From Candidatus Woesearchaeota archaeon (GTDB lineage Archaea; Nanobdellota; Nanobdellia; SCGC-AAA011-G17; JACPNG01): a DNA stretch of 7,556 nt. Each line of letters begins with the position of its first letter. Positions within the stretch are counted from its first letter, which is position 1. Below are positions 1-5,972 of this stretch, one piece after another. Made by a program: the position numbers and the translations under genes. Location of the stretch: contig JAGVXQ010000030.1 in NCBI GenBank assembly GCA_018303705.1, forward strand, positions 1 through 7,556, given 5' to 3'. The notes below the pieces were generated by a model. That model saw only the letters and a list, made by a program, of their open reading frames with translations, ran no database searches and was not told where the DNA came from.

Positions 1-219
1 CTTGCTTTCAGGGTATATAGTGCAGAGCTCAATGCCCTTAAATTCCTTGCTTACCTCTTCCATAGTCCTTTGTATAAGGCTGGCTTCCTCTTCTGGCTTC
101 AAGCGGCCTTCAACAAGAACTATTTTATTTTCCTTTGCTATGTCAAGTATTTTCTTAATCCTGCCGACAGGAGTGAGCTTGCTTAACTCATTGTATGGGA
201 CAAACTGCAGTGTTATCAT
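1..219 (-). CDS. DUF2073 (OapB/ArvB-type) protein, N-terminal part
   Basis: The first 73 codons run off the left edge of the window in frame. The translation begins MITLQFVPYNELSKL, continues through ILDIAKENKIVLVEG and a PEEE segment, and ends in GIELCTIYPES. This matches my recollection of the archaeal DUF2073 family (start with a basic/hydrophobic strand, then KIxVLEGRLxPEEE, then a GIEhxTI strand). The start is 18 nt after the stop of the upstream GTPase gene, so the two are very probably co-transcribed. A GTG at 227-229 was dismissed because it runs into a stop after three codons. In many archaea DUF2073, an Era-like GTPase and a Zn-ribbon protein are neighbours; the third gene would lie outside the window. 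The family has been linked to RNA binding by its naming, but nothing in this sequence shows a biochemical function. Confidence 0.8.
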   Translation of the reverse strand, partial: MITLQFVPYNELSKLTPVGRIKKILDIAKENKIVLVEGRLKPEEEASLIQRTMEEVSKEFKGIELCTIYPESK

Positions 220-237
220 CTTTTCACAACCCCTTTT

Positions 238-870
238 TTATTTGACGATCTTGAATAATGCATTGTACAAATCCTCCATGTTATGCCCATATTCTGCTGA
301 TATGCCCACTACATCGTATTGTGGGAAAGCATCCTCGACCTTCCTTACATTTGATTTCTTTATATCTACCTTGTTTGCAACAACCAGAACAGGAATATCG
401 CGAGCAGCAAGATTTCCTATTATGGTTATGTTGACCTGGGAATATGGATTTATTGTTGAGTCAAGAACCACTAGAACGCAGTCCATTGAATCAAGCCATT
501 TTATTGATTCTATAACGCCCTTTGTTGCTTCTTTAGCCCTTTGCTTTGCCTCTTTCTTGTTCATGTTGAACTTCAAAAAATCTTCGTAATCTATCTTTGT
601 TGCTATGCCTGGAGTGTCAATCAGATTGAAAATCATGGATTTGCCTTTTGACTTTACCTCTATCTTTTCCTTCACAACTATATCCCTTGTTTCATGTGGT
701 ATCTTTGAAACCTTTGACATTTCCTCGCCAAGCCAGTCCTTGCTTATGCGGTTTGCGAGAGTGCTTTTACCACTATTTGGAGGTCCATACAAGCCTAGCT
801 TTATGTTTTTTTTCTTTCCAAATACACTAGAAAACAGATTATTAAGGAATTTTGTTATGTTCTTAATCAT
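238..870 (-). CDS. Era-like small GTPase
   Basis: A 210-residue TRAFAC-class GTPase with a basic N-terminal helix (1-22) followed by one G domain. Visible motifs are the G1 P-loop GPPNSGKST at 29-37, a G2 Thr at 61 in HETRD, G3 DTPG at 85-88, G4 NKVD at 166-169 and G5 SAEYG at 191-195. It should bind and hydrolyse GTP. No KH domain follows, so it is not bacterial Era itself. An upstream ATG at 903 is in frame, but 870 is preferred: GGTG at 875-878 sits 4 nt ahead of it, and a TATA-like box at 911-917 predicts transcription starting near 888, inside the longer form. DUF2073 follows 18 nt after its stop, the usual archaeal partner. The cellular target is unknown; an RNA or ribosome role is an inference from the family and neighbour. 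Confidence 0.9.
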   Translation of the reverse strand: MIKNITKFLNNLFSSVFGKKKNIKLGLYGPPNSGKSTLANRISKDWLGEEMSKVSKIPHETRDIVVKEKIEVKSKGKSMIFNLIDTPGIATKIDYEDFLKFNMNKKEAKQRAKEATKGVIESIKWLDSMDCVLVVLDSTINPYSQVNITIIGNLAARDIPVLVVANKVDIKKSNVRKVEDAFPQYDVVGISAEYGHNMEDLYNALFKIVK

Positions 871-910
871 AATACACCACTTTTTACATGTTACTAGCGA
901 CAAAAGTCAT

Positions 911-917
911 TATTAAA
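911..917 (-). promoter_or_regulatory. TATA-like box for GTPase-DUF2073 operon
   Basis: The minus strand reads TTTAATA here. An archaeal TATA box centred at 914 puts the transcript start near 888, giving a leader of about 18 nt that carries the GGTG ribosome binding site of the GTPase gene. This supports the start at 870 over the one at 903. Confidence 0.4.
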
Positions 918-944
918 CATTTCGGTGATTTAGGTTATAATTTA

Positions 945-1639
945 TCATAAATGGTTCGAATATCCTGCCAACAAATCACCACGTAATATATAATCAGAGA
1001 ATAAACGGACTCCATCTTTTGCATTTTCAGCAATAACTTCATCAAGGCCAATAAACACCATATTCTTTGCAAATGGTTTATGCGGAGCATGGAATATAAC
1101 TGCGTTGTCAAAGTCACAAGGTATTACTTTAGAAATTCCGAGATCCCTTAAAAATAGACCATAAGATTTTGCATGCCTGCCGAAACAAAATGACAGCAAT
1201 TCATCGTCTCCAAAAGAATTTGTTGGAATTATCCATTTGGTATGCCTTTCGGTAATCTGAATAGAATCGCTTAAGGCACATTCAAGATCTTCTTTGTTTA
1301 GGTAAAACGGCTCTGTGCACCTATTTCTGATTCTTGTGTCTTTTGCTGCATTGACTATTGGCGATGTTGCAGTTAAAAATCTTAAATACTTTGGATTTGA
1401 TTTATTATCCTTCTTTTCTGGTAAATGTATAATGCCTTCTCTTACCTATGCCTGTTTGATGCAAATGAATCTTTGCCGCATTTCATCCTTACGCTAGCAG
1501 CTTGCTCCAAAGAAATTGCGTTGTAACCCAAAATATCCAATGCAGATATTGCCTTATCAACAGGCATATCAATATAAGCAGAGACTGGTTTTCTGTCCAC
1601 CAATTGGTAAGTTACGCTTATATCTTCAATTTCAGGCAT
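945..1639 (-). pseudogene. Unknown protein gene, interrupted by one frame change
   Basis: Two minus-strand open segments join end to end. The first starts MPEIEDISVTYQLV at 1639 and stops at 1442-1444. The second is open from 1445 to a TGA at 945-947 and has no ATG until 1199, so its first 80 or so codons have no start of their own. The second frame has a stop at 1446-1448, so the shift must fall within 1442-1448 and corresponds to loss of one base. Rejoined, the protein is about 232 residues, with GIIHLPEKKDN, then RFLTATSPIVNAAKD, then FCFGRHAKSYGLFLRDLG and a C-terminal HAPHKPFAKNMVFIGLDEV. I do not recognise the family and see no membrane segment or catalytic signature. It could be a real mutation, an assembly error or, less likely, recoding: the site shows no slippery heptamer. 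Confidence 0.6.
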
Positions 1640-1660
1640 ATGGTCTTAGCTGTATTGTTG

Positions 1661-1668
1661 GTTATAAA
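1661..1668 (-). promoter_or_regulatory. TATA box for the interrupted gene
   Basis: The minus strand reads TTTATAAC, centred about 25 nt upstream of the ATG at 1639. The spacing predicts a leaderless transcript beginning at or next to the start codon. An intact promoter on a broken reading frame argues that the break is recent or a sequencing artefact. Confidence 0.5.
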
Positions 1669-1791
1669 TATTTATATTTTAGATATAATTAAAAACCAAA
1701 GTTCCATAGTTTATAAGTGAATCAATTTAATTTAAATATTTTTGGTTGCCAGAATCAAGCACCTTCGGAACTACTGTAATCATAGAAAGAC

Positions 1792-1799
1792 TTTTAAGA
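1792..1799 (+). promoter_or_regulatory. TATA-like box for tRNA-Val
   Basis: TTTTAAGA lies with its centre about 27 nt upstream of the first base of the tRNA, preceded by a purine run (AGAAAG) that could act as a BRE for TFB. The spacing fits archaeal tRNA promoters. Confidence 0.45.
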
Positions 1800-1822
1800 C
1801 TGGCTTTTATGCCAAACAATGA

Positions 1823-1897
1823 GGGCCCATGGTCTAGAGGCATGACATCTCGTTTACACCGAGAAGGTCGAGTGTTCGAATCACTCTGGGCCCACCA
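1823..1897 (+). tRNA. tRNA-Val (anticodon TAC), CCA encoded
   Basis: A complete cloverleaf can be folded by eye. The 7-bp acceptor pairs GGGCCCA (1823-1829) with TGGGCCC (1887-1893). The D-arm contains GGTCTAGAGG. The anticodon stem TCTCG/CGAGA (1848-1852 and 1860-1864) encloses the loop TTTACAC with anticodon TAC at 1855-1857. The T-arm is GAGTG-TTCGAAT-CACTC (1870-1886). Discriminator A1894 is followed by genomic CCA. No intron is seen. The GGTCTAG D-arm start is typical of archaeal tRNA-Val. It decodes GTA and probably other Val codons by wobble. Confidence 0.97.
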
Positions 1898-1918
1898 CTT
1901 ACCAAATAACGCAAATAT

Positions 1919-1926
1919 TTTTATAG
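1919..1926 (+). promoter_or_regulatory. TATA box for the 155-residue unknown gene
   Basis: TTTTATAG is centred about 24-25 nt upstream of the ATG at 1947 but only about 10 nt from the alternative in-frame ATG at 1932. It therefore favours the downstream start and a leaderless transcript. Confidence 0.4.
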
Positions 1927-1946
1927 TTCTTATGGACAACAACATT

Positions 1947-2414
1947 ATGGTTGATGCAGCAGTTCTTAGAAAAATTAGGGAACATCTTGAAAGAAACCTA
2001 GAGAATTACATCTTAAAACGTCCTGGATATTTTGTGTTTCTTGAACAGAATTGTGGAAATATCAAAGAGTCCTTTTATCCTGATAAAAAATCACTGGACA
2101 AGGCCATTAAAAAATACCATGGCCTGTATGAGCCTACGTTTTTAACAGAGAAGATACCAAAAAAAACACACAGGTTTAGGCCATGCAACATAAAATTAGA
2201 GTTTGCGGTTTATGAGCACGTTACTGTATGCCCCAATGATGGCAAAACAAAACTCGTTGGATTAAATGGTGTTATGCTGATTTTTTATGGCGAAAGTTAT
2301 AGGCATGAAGAACGGGCTTACTGCCCTGACTGCTTGTACAGGGTTTTTAGGATGCCATCAAAAGAAGCCATAAGGAGATCAAGAGGAGATCAAGAAGAAA
2401 TTCAAGGAGAATAA
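1947..2414 (+). CDS. Unknown protein with possible Cys-based metal site
   Basis: A 155-residue soluble protein with no signal peptide or membrane helix. Residues 1-20 look helical; 24-70 contain PGYFVFLEQNCGNIKESFY and KKYHGLYEPTFLTEKIPK. The second half holds VCPND (Cys95) and YCPDC (Cys126, Cys129), with His91 and His120 nearby, so a partial zinc-ribbon arrangement is possible; Cys36 and Cys80 are further candidates. The C-terminus is charged. The start at 1947 is chosen from the TATA spacing; the ATG at 1932 would add five residues. A longer frame reaching back through the tRNA is not credible. The gene follows the tRNA by 50 nt and converges on the uS7 gene with 17 nt between stops. I do not recognise the family. 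Confidence 0.75.
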   Translation: MVDAAVLRKIREHLERNLENYILKRPGYFVFLEQNCGNIKESFYPDKKSLDKAIKKYHGLYEPTFLTEKIPKKTHRFRPCNIKLEFAVYEHVTVCPNDGKTKLVGLNGVMLIFYGESYRHEERAYCPDCLYRVFRMPSKEAIRRSRGDQEEIQGE

Positions 2415-2431
2415 TATACAAAGAAGAATCC

Positions 2432-3028
2432 TTACCTGGAAGCATCAGCCTGCCTTTCAATCTCTAATTTTTTTGCTATTGCATTGCTCTTGTTGTCTGA
2501 GTTGTAGGCATTTATTATCTCATTTGCCAAAGATTCCTCTATGCTTATTCTTTTCCTAAAAGATGCAGCATAAGCACCTTGTGTCATGAACCTCAATGCA
2601 AGGTCTATTCTTCTTTGAGGTGCACATTCAACTGACTGCGGATATCTAGCCCCGCCATATTCTATTGTTGTTATCTCCTCCCTAGGGGAAGCATTTTCAA
2701 GAGCGTGTATAAAAACCTCTATTGGATTTTTCTTTGTTTTCTGTTCTATAATCAAGAATGCTTTCTTTACTACATTATAAACATGAGCGCCTTTGCCGCA
2801 GCAATGGCCAGAGCTTATCTTGTGAGATTTTCCCCTGTGGCCTGGAACCATGAGCTTGTTCATCAACCTTTCAACTATTGATGCCTTGTTCTTGTGGAAC
2901 CTTAAATGGGCATACCTACCACAATTCTTAGGAACCAAGAAAGGCCTTAAGTTAACATAATCCTTAATGCCCATGTCACTAACAACAATGCCTGATATGT
3001 CCCACTTGTCAAACAACTTTATGTTCAT
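2432..3028 (-). CDS. rps7: Small ribosomal subunit protein uS7
   Basis: A 198-residue archaeal/eukaryal-type uS7, a primary binder of the 3' major (head) domain of 16S rRNA at the decoding-side exit site. Recognisable parts are [21 protein letters not shown] near residue 35, the GHRGKS segment, the central [17 protein letters not shown] helix and strand, [16 protein letters not shown], and the C-terminal [14 protein letters not shown] helix (here [14 protein letters not shown]). The length suits archaeal members, which are longer than bacterial S7. Its ATG overlaps the TGA of the uS12 gene (ATGA), indicating translational coupling. In many archaea EF-2 follows uS7; here the operon ends and a plus-strand gene converges on it. 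Confidence 0.97.
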   Translation of the reverse strand: MNIKLFDKWDISGIVVSDMGIKDYVNLRPFLVPKNCGRYAHLRFHKNKASIVERLMNKLMVPGHRGKSHKISSGHCCGKGAHVYNVVKKAFLIIEQKTKKNPIEVFIHALENASPREEITTIEYGGARYPQSVECAPQRRIDLALRFMTQGAYAASFRKRISIEESLANEIINAYNSDNKSNAIAKKLEIERQADASR

Positions 3029-3462
3029 CTTCTTCCCTTTTCTATCTTCCCCTTCAGCAATGCATTAAGGCTCTGGTCATTGACCTTTATTACCTGGAAC
3101 CTAATGCCAGGAATGTCACCTTTTGCTCTGCCTTTTGTGCCGCCTATTGATTCTATTATGACTTCATCATGCTCATTTATGAGTTTTATAGCATTATATC
3201 CTGGAACGAAAGCTGTTACCTGCTTGCCATTCTTAATGATCTGCGTTTTCACACATTTTCTCATCGCGCTGTTTGGCTGCTTTGCTTCCTTCTGGACTTT
3301 TTCGAGAACTATTGCCCTTGCCTGGTGCGCACCACCTAGCGGGTCTGACCTCTGCTTGAGCTTGAGCATGCGCCTCTTGAACCATGGATACTTCCATCTA
3401 AACCTTTTTCTCTTGTCCTTTAATTTCTTTCCGCTGAAAAGGCCCTTTGACTTGTTTCCCAT
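3025..3462 (-). CDS. rps12: Small ribosomal subunit protein uS12
   Basis: A 145-residue uS12 of the archaeal/eukaryal (Rps23-like) kind, located at the decoding centre where it monitors codon-anticodon pairing. Diagnostic stretches are [16 protein letters not shown] (40-55), [10 protein letters not shown] (62-71, where bacteria usually have KPNSALRK), [16 protein letters not shown] (87-101) and [14 protein letters not shown] (114-127). The basic N-terminus with [11 protein letters not shown] is also archaeal in style. It starts 1 nt after the NusA-like stop and overlaps uS7 by 4 nt, so it is translated within the same messenger. Confidence 0.98.
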   Translation of the reverse strand: MGNKSKGLFSGKKLKDKRKRFRWKYPWFKRRMLKLKQRSDPLGGAHQARAIVLEKVQKEAKQPNSAMRKCVKTQIIKNGKQVTAFVPGYNAIKLINEHDEVIIESIGGTKGRAKGDIPGIRFQVIKVNDQSLNALLKGKIEKGRR

Positions 3463-3463
3463 T

Positions 3464-3874
3464 TCAAACCACTTTTACTTTGATATCGAAGTACCTTGAA
3501 ACTATTGCTTGCATCATGGTTATGTTTTTTTTGTCCCGCCCAATAACAATTCCCTTGTCCTTGCTATTGGACAGTTTTATTGCAACTACTCCTTCCGACT
3601 CTTTATAAACCTTGCCATCAACAGGGGATATTATATTGCTTATGAATTTAAGAACGTCACTGCTGAATTCTATTATTCTTATGCTTTTCCTCAATAAATG
3701 TGAAAGCTTCTTGACATTTGAGCCATTCTTTCCTATTGCACGGCTCATGTAAACAGAATCAACTATAAAGACCATGTCCTTTTCTGACTTATAGCAGTCC
3801 TTGACTTTTATCTTGGCTAGATTCTCAAAAAGGTTTATGCAACCTATGGCTTCTTTGTCGTAAACAAAATCCAT
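3464..3874 (-). CDS. nusA: NusA-like KH-domain transcription factor
   Basis: A 136-residue archaeal NusA homologue. It has only two tandem KH domains and lacks the N-terminal polymerase-binding and S1 domains of bacterial NusA, as is normal in archaea. KH1 carries the GxxG-type loop GKNG at 48-51 within [18 protein letters not shown]2 carries GRDK at 112-115 within [13 protein letters not shown]. These loops bind single-stranded RNA; a role in transcription elongation, termination or rRNA synthesis is inferred from the family. It lies between eL30 and uS12 with 1-nt spacers on both sides, the classic archaeal order. Confidence 0.95.
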   Translation of the reverse strand: MDFVYDKEAIGCINLFENLAKIKVKDCYKSEKDMVFIVDSVYMSRAIGKNGSNVKKLSHLLRKSIRIIEFSSDVLKFISNIISPVDGKVYKESEGVVAIKLSNSKDKGIVIGRDKKNITMMQAIVSRYFDIKVKVV

Positions 3875-3875
3875 C

Positions 3876-4124
3876 TTAACAGCTCAAAACGCTTATAGAA
3901 AAGGGTTTCTTGCAGATTACCCCCAGATCTTCATTGTTTATGTCAAGGTCAAAAACGTTTACCTTGCCTATTTTTGCGCAATGCTTTATCTCTGATTTTA
4001 TTTCCCCGGGGCAGTTCTTGGCCAGAAATATGGTCTTCAAACTTCCTTTTCTAAGCTTCTTCAAAGTGCTTTCAGCCCCTATGGTAAGATTGCTGTCTCC
4101 AAGAGAATCCTTCAATTCCTTCAT
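3876..4124 (-). CDS. rpl30e: Large ribosomal subunit protein eL30
   Basis: An 82-residue member of the L7Ae/L30e RNA-binding fold family, present in archaea and eukaryotes only. The sequence shows an N-terminal helix, TIGAESTLKKLRKGSLKTIFLAKNCP-type core (residues about 14-40) and the C-terminal LGVICKKPFSISVLS signature. It is somewhat shorter than the usual 95-105 residues. It is the first gene of the eL30-NusA-uS12-uS7 operon, with NusA starting 1 nt after its stop. No Shine-Dalgarno is visible, and TATA spacing predicts a leaderless start at 4124. An inverted CATGG/CCATG pair spans the start region but would mostly lie outside such a transcript. Confidence 0.93.
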   Translation of the reverse strand: MKELKDSLGDSNLTIGAESTLKKLRKGSLKTIFLAKNCPGEIKSEIKHCAKIGKVNVFDLDINNEDLGVICKKPFSISVLSC

Positions 4125-4145
4125 GGCATAAAACCATGATTATAG

Positions 4146-4153
4146 ATTTAAAA
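4146..4153 (-). promoter_or_regulatory. TATA-like box for the ribosomal operon
   Basis: The minus strand reads TTTTAAAT inside the run CTTTTTTAAATCTATAA. It is centred about 25 nt before the eL30 ATG. This gives the operon its own promoter in the 81-nt gap after the sigma gene, although read-through from that gene remains possible. The preceding T-run could also act as a terminator for the sigma transcript. Confidence 0.45.
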
Positions 4154-4205
4154 AAGTTTCGTTGAATGAATTTTATGATGGGGGTGGGTTTTTTGATAAA
4201 TAATT

Positions 4206-5015
4206 TTAGCCAGGGGGTATTTTTTTCATCGCAGCCCTGAGCTTAGATAGTGCCTTTACTTCTATCTGCCTCATCCTTTCCCTTGTCCTATGCCTTTCGT
4301 TTCCTATTGCTTCAAATGTTCTTGGCTCGAAACCAAACAAGCCATACCTCTTCAATAAAACATCCAGTTCAGACAAATTTAGTTTTTGCATGGCACCATA
4401 CATAACATTGTTCAAATTTGACCTCACAACCAAATCTTCAGGAGAATCTGATGATTCATCTGGTAATTCCTTGTTCTTGTCCAGGGCTAAATGATCTTCT
4501 ATATAAAAAACTTGGAACCTGTATTTCAGGGCTCTTTCAACATAAGCTTCATCGTATTTCTTCTTTCCTGTTTTTCTTCTAAGAATGTAAGCTATGTACT
4601 TTGGCGATGGATCTTTTCCATTCTTGGCAAAATACCTTGCTATAATCTTGTCTATTCTGTCAATAGCTTCGTACCTGTGTGGCTTGGCCCTTACTGTTTC
4701 ATCGCCTCTTGCATACCTTTTAATTTCCTGCTCTATCCAATAGTCCGCATAAGTTATGAACTTAGTCGTGCGAGACAATTCAAACTTGTATATTGCCCTT
4801 GTAGCCCCGATAACCCCTTCGCTGACAAGGTCCTCGATGTTTCCATTTTTTGCATGCTTTTTCGCAATCTTTACTATGACCTTTATGTTTGATTCTATGA
4901 TCTTGTTTTTGGCATTGACATCATTGTTCTGAGCCCTTGCTATAAGATCCCTGATTTCGTCTTCTGGCAATATAATATGTTTTAATGCGCAAGACAAGAG
5001 AGTGCTTAATTCCAT
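4206..5015 (-). CDS. Bacterial-type sigma-70 family factor
   Basis: A 269-residue protein with sigma-70 regions 1.2 to 4.2 in order. Region 1.2/2.1: ILPEDEIRDLIARAQ then AKNKIIESNIKVIVKIAKKH (15-54). Region 2.2, the expected RNA polymerase clamp-helix contact: EDLVSEGVIGATRAIYKFE (61-79). Region 2.3: KFITYADYWIEQEIKR (85-100), keeping the aromatic melting residues (Tyr89, Tyr92, Trp93) and the Gln96 that aligns with E. coli Q437. Region 3.0: PHRYE (112-116), with the His and Glu of the bacterial HxxE pair. Region 3.2 is the acidic DESSDSPEDLV (186-196). Region 4: LSELDVLLKRYGLFG, then helix-turn-helix RTFEAIG...RTRERMRQIEVKALSKLR (232-260). Region 1.1 is absent. An in-frame extension to 5261 is rejected because it overlaps the divergent gene and has no sigma-like sequence. 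Genes on both sides are archaeal, so contamination is unlikely unless the contig is chimeric. What core enzyme it binds is unknown. Confidence 0.93.
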   Translation of the reverse strand: MELSTLLSCALKHIILPEDEIRDLIARAQNNDVNAKNKIIESNIKVIVKIAKKHAKNGNIEDLVSEGVIGATRAIYKFELSRTTKFITYADYWIEQEIKRYARGDETVRAKPHRYEAIDRIDKIIARYFAKNGKDPSPKYIAYILRRKTGKKKYDEAYVERALKYRFQVFYIEDHLALDKNKELPDESSDSPEDLVVRSNLNNVMYGAMQKLNLSELDVLLKRYGLFGFEPRTFEAIGNERHRTRERMRQIEVKALSKLRAAMKKIPPG

Positions 5016-5036
5016 TTTATGAATCTGGTGAGAAGG

Positions 5037-5044
5037 GTATATTA
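5037..5044 (-). promoter_or_regulatory. TATA-like box for the sigma factor gene
   Basis: The minus strand reads TAATATAC, centred about 25 nt upstream of the ATG at 5015. The leader would be zero or nearly so, and no Shine-Dalgarno is seen. The sigma gene thus looks transcribed by the host archaeal TBP/TFB machinery. Confidence 0.4.
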
Positions 5045-5085
5045 ATATTGTTATAACTACCTTTAAGTGATTATATATAGAAAAA

Positions 5086-5093
5086 TTTATAAA
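5086..5093 (+). promoter_or_regulatory. TATA box for the divergent membrane-anchored gene
   Basis: TTTATAAA preceded by a run of A, centred 26 nt before the ATG at 5116. This is a strong archaeal TATA and predicts a leaderless messenger. It shares the 100-bp intergenic region with the sigma gene promoter on the other strand. Confidence 0.55.
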
Positions 5094-5115
5094 GCAGTGC
5101 AGCAAGTGTTTAAAC

Positions 5116-5580
5116 ATGAACAAGCTGGAAAAAATCGCATTGGCAGGGATTGTAGTTGCTTCAACTGTTCTTGGAGCATACTCTTCAATAAAAAAGTGGG
5201 ACAGGCAGCCCAGCATAACAGAAAATGTATATGGAATGTCCATGCCGGAAATGGAAGGCACAGTTCAGAATGTAATTGAGCATAGAGGCAATGGCCGTGA
5301 ATTCTTCATACAGGCAAAAGATGGCAAGGTTTATCATATAAGAACAACTGATGCCCATAGATGGAAAGGCATTTTCATGAAATATGGCTTTGCAGCCGCA
5401 AAATTCCATGGAAAGCATGGCGGGCAGTGTGATGAATATCCAAGTTTTGGAGGCAGAGAAGTCGTAGATGTAATTCATGTTGATTTGCTTGAAAGGGTTA
5501 AAAAAAATGATGATGTGCCAAGGCTTAACGAAACAGTTGCAGAATTCTACGCAAGGCAAGACGCAAAAAAGACTGATTAG
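5116..5580 (+). CDS. Unknown membrane-anchored protein, possible small beta-barrel
   Basis: A 154-residue protein with a short positive N-terminus (MNKLEK) and one hydrophobic segment at about 7-23 (IALAGIVVASTVLGAY), fitting a signal anchor or uncleaved signal peptide with the rest outside the cytoplasm. No lipobox is visible. Residues 47-126 alternate strand-like stretches: EGTVQNVIEHRGNGREFFIQ, KVYHIRTTD, then REVVDVIHVDLLERV, an arrangement resembling an OB-type barrel; this is a guess from pattern, not a recognised family. A Gly/His-rich loop, KFHGKHGGQCDEY (96-108), holds the only Cys. The C-terminal tail is charged. It is divergently transcribed from the sigma gene, so the two could be co-regulated, but nothing shows that it acts as an anti-sigma factor. 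Confidence 0.8.
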   Translation: MNKLEKIALAGIVVASTVLGAYSSIKKWDRQPSITENVYGMSMPEMEGTVQNVIEHRGNGREFFIQAKDGKVYHIRTTDAHRWKGIFMKYGFAAAKFHGKHGGQCDEYPSFGGREVVDVIHVDLLERVKKNDDVPRLNETVAEFYARQDAKKTD

Positions 5581-5759
5581 ATGTTCGGCTAAACATATTC
5601 AACAAAATTTCCTGTTATAATTCAAATTCTTCTATAAATTGGACTGAATCCTTGAAACTGCGCACATTACGAACAATATTACACAACATGCTTCCCATCC
5701 TTCTTGACTATTTTAACCAGCTTTTCCATTGCTTCCTTTTTTTTAATCCCTGTTTTCTG
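5581..5759 (+). other. Intergenic stretch with coding debris
   Basis: No intact gene. On the minus strand, downstream of the toxin remnant, two short open stretches in different frames read like protein ends: MEKLVKIVKKDGKHVV (to a TAA near 5670) and then NIVRNVRSFKDSVQFIEEFEL (to a TAA near 5617). They suggest a decayed gene but are too short to identify. A run of eight T at 5737-5744 is the only simple repeat. Confidence 0.35.
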
Positions 5760-5972
5760 TCATAGCAGACAATATTTCCATAAGTTCTTTATTCCGTATT
5801 TTTGGACATACTCCTTAGGTATAAGCCTCTTTGGAACTTGAATGCCAGCAAATGCGTTTTCTCTTAAGTCTTGGATTGCCCTTATCATTGCTTTCTTTAT
5901 TGGGTCATCATGTTTTAATTGGTAAAAATCTCTTTCTAATTCATCTGATATATATTCGAGGAATTGGATCAT
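5760..5972 (-). pseudogene. RelE/ParE-type toxin, C-terminally truncated
   Basis: A 70-residue remnant resembling archaeal RelE/ParE-superfamily toxins, ribosome-dependent or RNA-cleaving toxins of type II systems. The family pattern is visible: an N-terminal DELERDFYQLKHDDPIKKAM helix pair, ENAFAGIQVPKRLIPKEYVQKYG, then IKNLWKYCLL and a TGA. Intact relatives continue after LWKYDLP with GWRLIYT and further strands carrying active-site residues, about 40 more residues; no frame downstream shows that continuation. It is therefore probably inactive. No antitoxin gene is adjacent. Its start region abuts the Lrp-like scrap on the other strand. Confidence 0.65.

Noticed and set aside
1727..1945. 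Minus-strand frame containing a SDSNTRPSRCKRD-like stretch
   Set aside because: It is the antisense translation of tRNA-Val; this kind of peptide is a well-known false gene.
1746..1946. Upstream extension of the 155-residue protein through the tRNA
   Set aside because: Translation would run through the tRNA-Val gene.
3080..3499. Plus-strand frame opposite uS12
   Set aside because: Antisense shadow of a clear ribosomal protein gene.
5048..5077. TTGTTA and TATATA, 18 bp apart, as a bacterial-type -35/-10 promoter upstream of the divergent gene
   Set aside because: Each hexamer matches only four of six consensus bases, and the region is so AT-rich that this is expected by chance; the archaeal TATA at 5086-5093 explains the start better.
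5016..5261. 82-residue N-terminal extension of the sigma factor
   Set aside because: It overlaps the divergent gene at 5116 and shows no sigma region 1.1 character; the ATG at 5015 has a well-spaced TATA-like box.
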